64,000 bases of DNA, from contig NZ_CP034683.1 in assembly GCF_003990335.1 (NCBI RefSeq), positions 2,835,501 to 2,899,500 of the forward strand, read 5' to 3'. Made by a program: the position numbers and the translations under genes. Shown one piece after another: positions 44,462 to 51,730 of the stretch (positions are counted from its first letter, which is position 1; each line of letters begins with the position of its first letter). The notes below the pieces were generated by a model. The model did no database searches. It had not been told where the DNA came from and worked only from the letters and a program-made list of their open reading frames with translations. The DNA comes from Rheinheimera mangrovi. Its GTDB lineage: Bacteria > Pseudomonadota > Gammaproteobacteria > Enterobacterales > Alteromonadaceae.

Positions 44462-45100
44462 TTAAACCGCATCAGGTTGTTGCTCTGGCGCAGCTTTTTG
44501 AAACGCATCCAGTTCGTTGCAGCGCTGATAAATAGTGCTGATTAATGGATAATCCGTCATATCCAGTTGAAAGCGCAAGGCGTTATAGACTTGTGGCACT
44601 AAACACAGATCGGCCACAGTGATGGTATCGCCAAAGCAATAACGCCCTGCCGTTAACTGCAACCTTTTTTCCAGCGCACTAAAACCTGTTGCCAGCCAGT
44701 GTTTAATCCACTGCATTTTTTGAGCTTCAGACAATGCCAGCTGCCCAGTCAGATACTGCAGCACCCGCAGGTTATTTAATGGATGAATGTCGCAGGCTAT
44801 ATCCAACGCAAAAGCCATTACATTGGCCTTCAATGCGGCAGCTGCAGGGTATAAAGGCTGCTGCGGGTATTGGTCTTCCAGATACTGAATAATGGCCAGA
44901 GATTGATTCAAACACAACTCGCCATCTTCAAGCGTAGGCACCAGTTCTGATGGATTTAGCAGCTGATAACCGGCACTGTGCTGCTCTCCGCCATTATTGA
45001 TCAGATGCACAGGACAATGTTCTGGCTGTAAGCCTTTTAAATTCAATGCAATACGCACTCTGTAGGCGGCACTTGAGCGCCAATAACCATGTAATTTCAT
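44462..45100 (-). CDS. maiA: Maleylacetoacetate isomerase (zeta-class glutathione transferase)
   Basis: MaiA isomerises maleylacetoacetate to fumarylacetoacetate with glutathione in tyrosine degradation. The ATG at 45100 gives the normal 212-residue length and the zeta-class catalytic motif SSAAYRVRIAL near residues 8-18, followed by NPSELVPTLEDGELCLNQSLAI. The C-terminal helical domain is complete (LALDIACDIHPLNNLRVLQY-like). It is the last gene of the hpd-hmgA-fahA-maiA run, separated from fahA by a hairpin. Confidence 0.95.
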   Translation of the reverse strand: MKLHGYWRSSAAYRVRIALNLKGLQPEHCPVHLINNGGEQHSAGYQLLNPSELVPTLEDGELCLNQSLAIIQYLEDQYPQQPLYPAAAALKANVMAFALDIACDIHPLNNLRVLQYLTGQLALSEAQKMQWIKHWLATGFSALEKRLQLTAGRYCFGDTITVADLCLVPQVYNALRFQLDMTDYPLISTIYQRCNELDAFQKAAPEQQPDAV

Positions 45101-45127
45101 TATTGAATATCCATTTGAAGCAGATAC

Positions 45128-45172
45128 AAAAAAGCCAGTCGGCCCTTTTAAGGTCAAGCGACTGGCCTTTTT
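45128..45172. terminator. Hairpin with T runs on both sides between fahA and maiA
   Basis: GCCAGTCG (45134-45141) and CGACTGGC (45159-45166) form an eight-base stem with a 17-base loop, flanked by A6 and CTTTTT. On the minus strand it would terminate most fahA transcripts before maiA, so maiA may be expressed at a lower level or from its own promoter. Confidence 0.7.
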
Positions 45173-45184
45173 AAACTAACTAAA

Positions 45185-46201
45185 TTAAGCGCCGTATTTC
45201 ACGACTTTTTGCTCAATAGCACCAAAGATAGATTGGCCAGCTTTATCCAGCATTTCAATGCGAATGCTATCACCAAACTTCATAAAAGAGGTTTTAGGTG
45301 CGCCATCACGTATGGTTTCAATCATACGGATTTCAGCGATGCAGCTGTAGCCCAAACCACCTTCATCAATCGAAGTGCCATAGTCGGTGCCTTGTTTATT
45401 CGACACAGTACCAGAGCCTATCACTGCGCCAGCACCTAAGTTACGGGTTTTAGCCGCATGAGCAACCAACTGACCAAAATCAAAGGTCATATCGACACCG
45501 GCATTAGGTTTGCCAAACAGCTTACCGTTTAAATGTGACACTAAAGGCAAGTGCAGCTTAGCGTCCTGCCAATCAGCGCCTAATTCATCCGGTGTCACAG
45601 CGACAGGGCTAAAAGCTGACGCAGGTTTTGATTGAAAGAAACCAAAGCCCTTCGCCAGTTCATTTGGAATTAAACCCCGTAACGATACGTCGTTCACCAG
45701 CATCACCAGACGGATTTTATGCCTGGCATCTTCTGCGCTGATGGCCATAGGCACGTCGTCAGTGATCACTGCGACTTCACCTTCAAAGTCAATGCCGTAG
45801 TCTTCACTGACCACATCAATCTGATCGCGTGGACCAATAAAATCATCCGAGCCGCCCTGATACATTAAAGGATCAGTCCAGAAGCTTGGAGGCATTTCAG
45901 AATTACGGGCACGGCGCACCAGCTCAACGTGATTAACATAAGCACTTCCATCCGCCCATTGATAAGCCCGTGGTAAAGGCGATTCGCACTGGTTCTGCTC
46001 AAAGGCTTGTTCGCCGTGCACAGTGCCACTGTTCAGCGCCTGATAGACTTCAGCTAACTGAGGAGCCGTTACCGACCAGTGGTCTAACGCCTGTTGCATA
46101 GTGGCCGCAATAGCTGGCACTGCCATACAACGGGATAAATCACGGCTGACCACCACTAACTGGCCATCACGCTGGCCATTTTTTAAACTTGCTAACTTCA
46201 T
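45185..46201 (-). CDS. fahA: Fumarylacetoacetase
   Basis: FahA cleaves fumarylacetoacetate to fumarate and acetoacetate, the last step of tyrosine catabolism. The 338-residue protein has the FAH-fold signatures VEIDFEGEVAVITDDVP-like segment YGIDFEGEVAVITDDVP, NDVSLRGLIPNELAKGFGF and GAVIGSGTVSNKQGTDYG, with the acidic metal ligands. The prokaryotic short form with a relaxed N-terminal domain is evident. It follows hmgA after nine bases. Confidence 0.95.
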   Translation of the reverse strand: MKLASLKNGQRDGQLVVVSRDLSRCMAVPAIAATMQQALDHWSVTAPQLAEVYQALNSGTVHGEQAFEQNQCESPLPRAYQWADGSAYVNHVELVRRARNSEMPPSFWTDPLMYQGGSDDFIGPRDQIDVVSEDYGIDFEGEVAVITDDVPMAISAEDARHKIRLVMLVNDVSLRGLIPNELAKGFGFFQSKPASAFSPVAVTPDELGADWQDAKLHLPLVSHLNGKLFGKPNAGVDMTFDFGQLVAHAAKTRNLGAGAVIGSGTVSNKQGTDYGTSIDEGGLGYSCIAEIRMIETIRDGAPKTSFMKFGDSIRIEMLDKAGQSIFGAIEQKVVKYGA

Positions 46202-46210
46202 TTTTAGTCC

Positions 46211-47353
46211 TTACAGAGCGGCCGGTTTGATTTTCCAGCTATTCACATAGTCCGGGTTTTCAGTGGCTAACGCCGCGTCGCCCACATAAAGTGCATCGCG
46301 GGTATCCAGCATCACAGCCACTTCGTCGGTAAATTTCTTTTTGTACTCACGACCTGCCGCAAAGGCTTTAGGATGCGGGCCATGGGTAAAACCTGCAGGG
46401 TGAAAAGTCACCATGCCACGTTCAATATTGTCGCGGCTGAAGAAATCGCCTGCATGGTAAAACAGCACTTCGTCGTAATCATCATTGTTATGGTAAAACG
46501 GTACTTTAAGCGCGCCCGGATCGCTTTCAATCGGGCGAGGTACAAAAGTACAAACCACAAAACGCTGTGCAACAAAGGTCGTATGAGCTGAAGGCGGTAA
46601 GTGATATCTGTGGCTCATCAAAGGCCGGATATCACGCCAGTTAATCCGCATCACCGCCAAATCACCGTGCCAGCCAATAGCATCCAATGGATTGTAGGGG
46701 TAAGTGATTTGCGAGACCTGATCGTGACGTTTCACCTGCACCCTGCTCTGCTGTTCGCTGTATTGAGCCTTAAAGGCATCATCAATTTTTGGTGTGTCGA
46801 TCATAGCCGCATCAAAAATCGCATGATTGCCAACCAGACCTTTTTCCGGCAATTGGAACGAGTCATTAGTTGCTTCAATCATCAACAAAAACAAGGGTTC
46901 TGTCACTTCTAACCGCCACATGGTGGAACGTGGGATCACCACATAATCACCATCGCGCAAGGTTAAATGACCATAGTCACAATAAAGCTCGGCCGAACCT
47001 TCGTGCACAAACAACAACTCGTCACCGTCAGCATTACGAACCAGATAATCCATCGACTCTGTTAAGCGCCAGGTACGCATTTTACAGTATGCATTGTGCA
47101 GCAAGGTTGGCACTTGCCATGGCGATACGTTTTGATTACCGGCTATGTTGTTAAAGTTATACAAACGGGGCTTTAATGGCCCTTCCCAATCACTCCAGCC
47201 TGTCGGCGCATGAGTGTGGTGGAAATGGGTCGCTGGGCCAAAAAAGCCACTGCGGCCCACTTCACGTTCATAAATGCCCCTGTCTGGAAAATCAGCATGA
47301 GCCTGACGGGAAACTTCACCTTCTTTTAGCGGAAAAGACGCCCATTTACGCAT
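46211..47353 (-). CDS. hmgA: Homogentisate 1,2-dioxygenase
   Basis: HmgA opens the ring of homogentisate to maleylacetoacetate using Fe(II). The 380-residue protein is the shorter bacterial form. Iron-binding and active-site stretches are visible in MVTFHPAGFTHGPHPKAFA and in RFVVCTFVPRPIESDPGALK, with the terminal EVAVMLDTRDALYVGDAAL. The gene lies two bases after hpd and is translated with it. Loss of this enzyme would give pyomelanin pigment. Confidence 0.95.
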   Translation of the reverse strand: MRKWASFPLKEGEVSRQAHADFPDRGIYEREVGRSGFFGPATHFHHTHAPTGWSDWEGPLKPRLYNFNNIAGNQNVSPWQVPTLLHNAYCKMRTWRLTESMDYLVRNADGDELLFVHEGSAELYCDYGHLTLRDGDYVVIPRSTMWRLEVTEPLFLLMIEATNDSFQLPEKGLVGNHAIFDAAMIDTPKIDDAFKAQYSEQQSRVQVKRHDQVSQITYPYNPLDAIGWHGDLAVMRINWRDIRPLMSHRYHLPPSAHTTFVAQRFVVCTFVPRPIESDPGALKVPFYHNNDDYDEVLFYHAGDFFSRDNIERGMVTFHPAGFTHGPHPKAFAAGREYKKKFTDEVAVMLDTRDALYVGDAALATENPDYVNSWKIKPAAL

Positions 47354-47355
47354 AG

Positions 47356-48420
47356 TTAAATCACTCCACGACGGATTTGATCTTCTTCAATGGATTCAAA
47401 CAGGGCTTTGAAGTTACCTTCGCCAAAACCTTCATTGCCTTTACGCTGAATGATTTCAAAGAATACAGGGCCAATCACAGTTTGGGTGAAGATCTGCAAT
47501 AAAATACCGTCCTTCATTGGTGCACCGTCGATCAGAATACGTAACTCTTTCAACTGGTCCAGATCTTCCGTATGGCCTTCAACCCTGGCATTCACACGTT
47601 CGTAGTAGGTATCTGGGGTTGGCATAAAGTCCATGCCGCGTTGACGCAAAGTGCGGACTGTTTCGTAAATATCCTCTGTTGTCAGAGCTATATGCTGGAT
47701 GCCTTCACCTTTGTATTCACGGATAAATTCTTCAATCTGAGATTTATCATCAGAAGATTCGTTGATTGGAATACGGATTTTGCCACAAGGTGCCGTCATC
47801 GCTTTAGAGACCAGACCTGTCAGCTTGCCTTCGATATCAAAATAACGGATTTCACGGAAGTTACCGATACGCTCATAAAAACCAGCCCACAGAGCCATAT
47901 TGCCACGACGGACGTTGTGCGTCAGGTGATCGATGACTTCTAAACCGACCTGGTTTTTTTCCATTTCAGCCTGCCAGTTGTCATGGAATTTGAAATCCAC
48001 GTCGTAAACAGAATTCTGACCATAACGATCGACAAAATACAGCAGGCTGCTACCAATGCCATACACAGCAGGAATATTCAGCTCCATAGGGCCTACCTGA
48101 TTCTGATAGGCTTTAGCGCCATTGGCTACAGCATGCTTTAATGCTTCGGCAGCATCTTTGACACGAAAGGCCATAGCACAGACGCTTGGGCCATGTTCGG
48201 CAGCAAATTGTTCAGCCTGAGAATTTGGCTGACCGTTCACAATAAAATTCACATCACCTTGTTTGTATAACCAGGCGTCTTTAGAGCGGTGTTTGGCCAC
48301 TTCAGTAAAACCTAACGACTTAAACAGTTGTTTCAGGTCTGCAATGCCCTGCTCTGTCGCCGCAGTATATTCAACAAATTCAAAACCATCGGTGCCCAAA
48401 GGGTTAATAGGGTCAAACAT
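47356..48420 (-). CDS. hpd: 4-hydroxyphenylpyruvate dioxygenase
   Basis: Hpd converts 4-hydroxyphenylpyruvate to homogentisate. The ATG at 48420 follows GGAGAC at good distance and starts MFDPINPLGTDGFEFVEY; the frame extends further upstream without homology. Iron ligands are the His in DHLTHNV, the His in GIQHIALTTEDI and the Glu in GPVFFEIIQRKG. The two-domain vicinal-oxygen-chelate layout and the 354-residue length are normal. It leads the hpd-hmgA-fahA-maiA operon. Confidence 0.96.
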   Translation of the reverse strand: MFDPINPLGTDGFEFVEYTAATEQGIADLKQLFKSLGFTEVAKHRSKDAWLYKQGDVNFIVNGQPNSQAEQFAAEHGPSVCAMAFRVKDAAEALKHAVANGAKAYQNQVGPMELNIPAVYGIGSSLLYFVDRYGQNSVYDVDFKFHDNWQAEMEKNQVGLEVIDHLTHNVRRGNMALWAGFYERIGNFREIRYFDIEGKLTGLVSKAMTAPCGKIRIPINESSDDKSQIEEFIREYKGEGIQHIALTTEDIYETVRTLRQRGMDFMPTPDTYYERVNARVEGHTEDLDQLKELRILIDGAPMKDGILLQIFTQTVIGPVFFEIIQRKGNEGFGEGNFKALFESIEEDQIRRGVI

Positions 48421-48530
48421 AAGAGTGTCTCCAGACAAAAATAAGGCAAGTTTGTGCTTATCTTGCGCTTGCCGGAAAAAAATGGAAGAGAGGGTCAACG
48501 GATGGCAAAAAAGCGATAAAAGCTCGATTT

Positions 48531-48548
48531 TGTACAGATTAACTGACA
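48531..48548 (-). promoter_or_regulatory. Candidate TyrR box upstream of hpd
   Basis: TGTACAGATTAACTGACA (plus strand) fits the TyrR consensus TGTAAA-N6-TTTACA at nine of twelve positions, including the invariant G and C. It lies about 110 bases before the hpd start. It is weaker than the phhA site and may be fortuitous. Confidence 0.35.
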
Positions 48549-48575
48549 AAAACGCATTTTTGCTTAAATAAGAAC

Positions 48576-48607
48576 CAAAAAGGCCCTAAAACCAGCTTTA
48601 GAGCCTT
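48576..48607 (-). terminator. Rho-independent terminator of tyrR
   Basis: AAGGC (48580-48584) and GCCTT (48603-48607), plus a second paired segment (48586-48590 with 48597-48601) after one mismatch, form the stem. A T run follows on the minus strand. It lies 32 bases after the tyrR stop. Confidence 0.7.
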
Positions 48608-48638
48608 CCATTTGTAGAGCAAATCACACAAAGCGTAT

Positions 48639-50201
48639 CTAAATTTTTACGCTCTTGCGGTTAATGCCATATTCACGCAATTTATTCGCCACTGCTGTGT
48701 GACTTAAACCAAGTTTTTTCGCTAATTGGCGCGAACTTGGATAAGCCGGATAGAGTTTTCGCAGTAAATCCGCTTCAAAATTTCGCACCGCTTCGTCTAA
48801 AGTGCCGTCAAAGTCTTTTTCCAGATAACCAAAGTCACTGGTGTAACTTGGCAGCTGCATATGCTCTTTATCCAGTTCGTAGCCTTCGAGCAAAGTAACA
48901 GCGCGGTACAAGGCATTTTCTAACTGGCGCACATTGCCAGGCCAAGGGTAATGTTGCAGAAAATGCGCGCAGGAGTCGGTCATTTTCGGAGCTTTGCGGC
49001 CTAAACGGGCAGCAAAGCGGGCAATGAAAAACTCAGCCAAAGGCACAACATCCTGTTTACGCTCACGTAGTGGCGGCAGGTTAAGTGTCAGCACATTTAA
49101 CCGGTAGAACAAATCTTCACGGAATTTGCCTTCCTGCACCATGGCGGGCAAATCTTTTTGCGTGGTACAAATCACCCGTACGTCGACTTTGACTTCGTTT
49201 TCATCGCCGACACGGCGGAAACTGCCATCCTGCAAAAAGCGAATCAGCTTAGTTTGCAGCTCACGCGACATCTCGCCTACTTCATCGAGAAACACAGTGC
49301 CTTTATTGGCCTGCTCAAAAATGCCTTTTTTCGCTTCGCTGGCACCAGGGAATGCATTGGGGCCATGACCAAAAAGCTCAGACTCAGCTACTAAATCAGG
49401 CATTGCAGCAACGTTGACTGCCAAAAAAGGTTTGCCTGTTCTGCTGCTGGCCGCATGACAAGCACGGGCCAGTACTTCTTTACCCGTGCCGGTTTCGCCC
49501 ATAATCAAAATAGGAGCATCCAGCTGGGCCATTTTTTTGGCTTCACGCACCACTTTGCGCATTAAATTGCTGTGGGCATGTAAGTTGTTAAAACTCTCCT
49601 GATCGCCTTTTTTAAACACCACCATCTGCTCGCCTAAACGACTTTCAGATTTCAGGTTCAGTACGGCACCAGCCAGAATATCTTTGCCAGAATCATCCGG
49701 CACAACCACAGGCAATAGATCTGCAATAAAACGTTTGTTCTGAATTTCTACCCGGCGGGTTTGGGCCAGTACATCATCACTTTCCAGCCAGCGGCTTAAG
49801 TTAAAACCTTTGACCATAGCGGTCAGCGACTGTCCTTCAATGGCATTGCGTTCCATAGACAAGGCTTCAAGCGCTGCTTCATTAATAATGGTGACGTTAG
49901 CACGGGTGTCTATCGCAATAATGCCGTCAGGCAAAGTGCGTAATAAAGTGCTTAGTTCGTTGTGTTCCCGCTCAGATGGCATAAAAGCAGTGGTTTTGAC
50001 ATCGTCAACACCAGGAATACGGCGGATTTTTGCCATCAGCTCCTGAAATTTTTCAAACTCGACGGTCGGGAAGGATACAAAAATCCTGCCTTGCGCCGGA
50101 TCCACTTCGATACCACGTAAATCCAGCTGATAACTGACCAGGATATTTAACACTTCCTGGGTAATACCCAGTCGGTCCTGGCAATGAATTTCTAACCTCA
50201 T
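48639..50201 (-). CDS. tyrR: Transcriptional regulator TyrR
   Basis: TyrR controls aromatic amino acid genes with tyrosine, phenylalanine or tryptophan as effectors. The ATG at 50201 gives MRLEIHCQDRLGITQEVLNI, aligning with the known N-terminus. Domains: ACT (1-70), PAS (about 78-190), AAA+ (about 205-430, Walker A GETGTGKE), and a C-terminal helix-turn-helix (SSRQLAKKLGLSHTAVANK). The sigma-54 contact loop is NAFPGA rather than GAFTGA, as expected of a TyrR acting with sigma-70. It lies between the two arms of phenylalanine/tyrosine catabolism. A candidate TyrR box upstream suggests autoregulation. Confidence 0.97.
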   Translation of the reverse strand: MRLEIHCQDRLGITQEVLNILVSYQLDLRGIEVDPAQGRIFVSFPTVEFEKFQELMAKIRRIPGVDDVKTTAFMPSEREHNELSTLLRTLPDGIIAIDTRANVTIINEAALEALSMERNAIEGQSLTAMVKGFNLSRWLESDDVLAQTRRVEIQNKRFIADLLPVVVPDDSGKDILAGAVLNLKSESRLGEQMVVFKKGDQESFNNLHAHSNLMRKVVREAKKMAQLDAPILIMGETGTGKEVLARACHAASSRTGKPFLAVNVAAMPDLVAESELFGHGPNAFPGASEAKKGIFEQANKGTVFLDEVGEMSRELQTKLIRFLQDGSFRRVGDENEVKVDVRVICTTQKDLPAMVQEGKFREDLFYRLNVLTLNLPPLRERKQDVVPLAEFFIARFAARLGRKAPKMTDSCAHFLQHYPWPGNVRQLENALYRAVTLLEGYELDKEHMQLPSYTSDFGYLEKDFDGTLDEAVRNFEADLLRKLYPAYPSSRQLAKKLGLSHTAVANKLREYGINRKSVKI

Positions 50202-50274
50202 GATACAAAACCACCTCAAGCCTGTGCTTAGCATTAATCATACGGTAAAGAGGCTCGGGCAGACCAGTATTATT

Positions 50275-50292
50275 TGTAAAGAAATATGCACA
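50275..50292 (-). promoter_or_regulatory. Candidate TyrR box upstream of tyrR
   Basis: TGTAAAGAAATATGCACA (plus strand) matches TGTAAA-N6-TTTACA at ten of twelve positions. It lies about 75 bases before the tyrR start, where a bound TyrR could block its own promoter, as in E. coli. Confidence 0.5.
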
Positions 50293-50373
50293 ACCCTTTG
50301 CACTATTTGCAAGGCATGGGTAGTTACCAATGGCAGGGATCGAACCTTTAGGGATCTGTGTTACGGATAAGAC

Positions 50374-50394
50374 GGGATGGGACAAGCCCATCCC
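50374..50394 (-). terminator. Probable terminator of phhAB
   Basis: GGGATGGG (50374-50381) pairs perfectly with CCCATCCC (50387-50394) around a five-base loop, 16 bases after the phhB stop. The T content behind it is low, so it may be a pause or Rho-dependent site. Confidence 0.5.
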
Positions 50395-50409
50395 CTCCAA
50401 CAGCGGGTA

Positions 50410-50751
50410 TTAAGAAACTAACAAAGCGTCAGTTTTAGCAGCGCAGATAAAATCGTTTTTATGCAGGCCTTTAATCGAATGCGACCACCAGGTTACTGTC
50501 AGCTTGCCCCATTCCAGCAACAAGGCTGGGTGGTGGCCTTCATCTTCAGCCAACTGCGCCACTTTCTGATGAAAAGCCCATGCCAGCTTAAAGTTCTTAA
50601 ATTTGAACTCACGCTCCAGTTGTAAAATGCCATCGCGGGCCACTGGGGTCCAGTCCGGGATCTGGTGCATCAACTGGGCTAATTCTTCATCCGATACCTT
50701 AGGTGCATCAGCACGGCAGGCTTCACATTTCGCTTGTTTTAATTCAGACAT
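50410..50751 (-). CDS. phhB: Pterin-4a-carbinolamine dehydratase
   Basis: PhhB dehydrates 4a-hydroxytetrahydrobiopterin to regenerate the pterin cofactor used by phenylalanine hydroxylase. The 113-residue protein has the family motif [20 protein letters not shown] with the catalytic His pair, and the C-terminal [19 protein letters not shown]. It lies 27 bases after phhA in the same operon, the arrangement known in Pseudomonas. Confidence 0.95.
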   Translation of the reverse strand: MSELKQAKCEACRADAPKVSDEELAQLMHQIPDWTPVARDGILQLEREFKFKNFKLAWAFHQKVAQLAEDEGHHPALLLEWGKLTVTWWSHSIKGLHKNDFICAAKTDALLVS

Positions 50752-50778
50752 TAGAGTGTTCTCTGTTATAGGCTAGGC

Positions 50779-51579
50779 TTAGCCTGCCTTTTTTTCTTTA
50801 GGCGGAAATTTAGCAGCATGTAAACCCAAGGTTTTGGCTTGTTGTACCATAGCCATCAAATCCAATTGGGATACATCAAATAAATCGTTAATCGAATTAA
50901 TCATAAAATACACCGGCTGCATAATGTCGATACGGTAAGGCGTACGCAGCACGTCAACCACATCAAAAGCTTTACGCTCTGGCACGTCAGAGCCGATAGC
51001 GTATTGTGTTTCACCAGGTGAGGACAAAATACCGCCGCCATAAATGCGCAAGCCATCTTTACTGTTTAATAAACCAAATTCGATGGTAAACCAGTACAAA
51101 CGAGCCAGGTATACACGGTCTTCCTTGCTGGCCGCTAAGCCCAGTTTGCCGTAAGTGTGGGTAAACTCAGCAAAAGCCGGATGAGTCAGCATGGCGCAAT
51201 GACCAAATATTTCATGGAATACATCAGGTTCCTGCAGGTAATCAAACTCTTCCCTGCTGCGGATAAAAGTAGCGACTGGAAACTCTTTATTGGCCAATAG
51301 CTGAAAAAAGCGGTCAAAACTAATAAGTGCTGGTACTTCCGTGACTTTCCAGCCCGTGCCTGGCTCTAACACCGCATTAATTTCTGCCAGCTGTGGAATA
51401 CGGTCCAGTGGCAAATTGAGCTTTTTCAATCCATCCAGATATTCATCACAGGCCTTACCTTCAATGCAGGACAACTGACGCTGCATTAACTCAGACCAAA
51501 TTTTATTTTCGTCGGCCGACCAGTGAATAAAACCATCTTCATCCGACTGGTGCGATACGTATTTACTTGATTTGCTCAT
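50779..51579 (-). CDS. phhA: Phenylalanine 4-monooxygenase
   Basis: PhhA hydroxylates phenylalanine to tyrosine with a tetrahydropterin and iron. The 266-residue bacterial form lacks the eukaryotic regulatory domain. The iron ligands His122 and His127 (VFHEIFGHCAML) and Glu167 (YWFTIEFGL) are visible. A candidate promoter (TTAACA-N17-TAGTAT) lies at 51664-51636 and a strong TyrR box upstream at 51705-51722. It is the first gene of phhAB. Confidence 0.96.
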   Translation of the reverse strand: MSKSSKYVSHQSDEDGFIHWSADENKIWSELMQRQLSCIEGKACDEYLDGLKKLNLPLDRIPQLAEINAVLEPGTGWKVTEVPALISFDRFFQLLANKEFPVATFIRSREEFDYLQEPDVFHEIFGHCAMLTHPAFAEFTHTYGKLGLAASKEDRVYLARLYWFTIEFGLLNSKDGLRIYGGGILSSPGETQYAIGSDVPERKAFDVVDVLRTPYRIDIMQPVYFMINSINDLFDVSQLDLMAMVQQAKTLGLHAAKFPPKEKKAG

Positions 51580-51635
51580 AGAACCCTGTTGTCTTTCTAT
51601 TTATAGTGGTTTTATCAACCTTTTAGTTGCGGCCG

Positions 51636-51664
51636 ATACTAGAGGATTGGACAACAGCTGTTAA
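51636..51664 (-). promoter_or_regulatory. Candidate promoter of phhAB
   Basis: On the minus strand TTAACA (51664-51659) and TAGTAT (51641-51636) are 17 bases apart. Transcription would begin near 51630, about 50 bases before the phhA start. Confidence 0.5.
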
Positions 51665-51673
51665 CCCATGGTT

Positions 51674-51695
51674 GAGTTGACGTGAACGTCAACTC
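51674..51695. repeat. Perfect 10-base inverted repeat between the methionine gamma-lyase gene and phhA
   Basis: GAGTTGACGT (51674-51683) and ACGTCAACTC (51686-51695) are perfect arms with GA between them. On the minus strand no T run follows. It lies between a TyrR box and the putative phhA promoter, so it may be an operator or the terminator of the upstream lyase gene. Confidence 0.55.
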
Positions 51696-51704
51696 TGTTG
51701 TTTT

Positions 51705-51722
51705 TGTAAAGCTATGGTTACA
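51705..51722 (-). promoter_or_regulatory. TyrR box upstream of phhA
   Basis: TGTAAAGCTATGGTTACA (plus strand) matches the TyrR/PhhR consensus TGTAAA-N6-TTTACA at eleven of twelve positions. Its centre is about 83 bases upstream of the predicted phhA transcription start, a position suited to activation. Confidence 0.65.
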
Positions 51723-51730
51723 ACAAAGCC

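Noticed and set aside
50315..50360. On the minus strand AGGTTCGATCCCTGCC looks like a tRNA T-arm
   Set aside because: The T-stem does not pair fully, there is no acceptor, D or anticodon arm within reach, and no CCA. It is at best a remnant.
50053..50400. Open frame across the tyrR start region
   Set aside because: It shadows the tyrR 5' end and the intergenic region, and its sequence is not protein-like.
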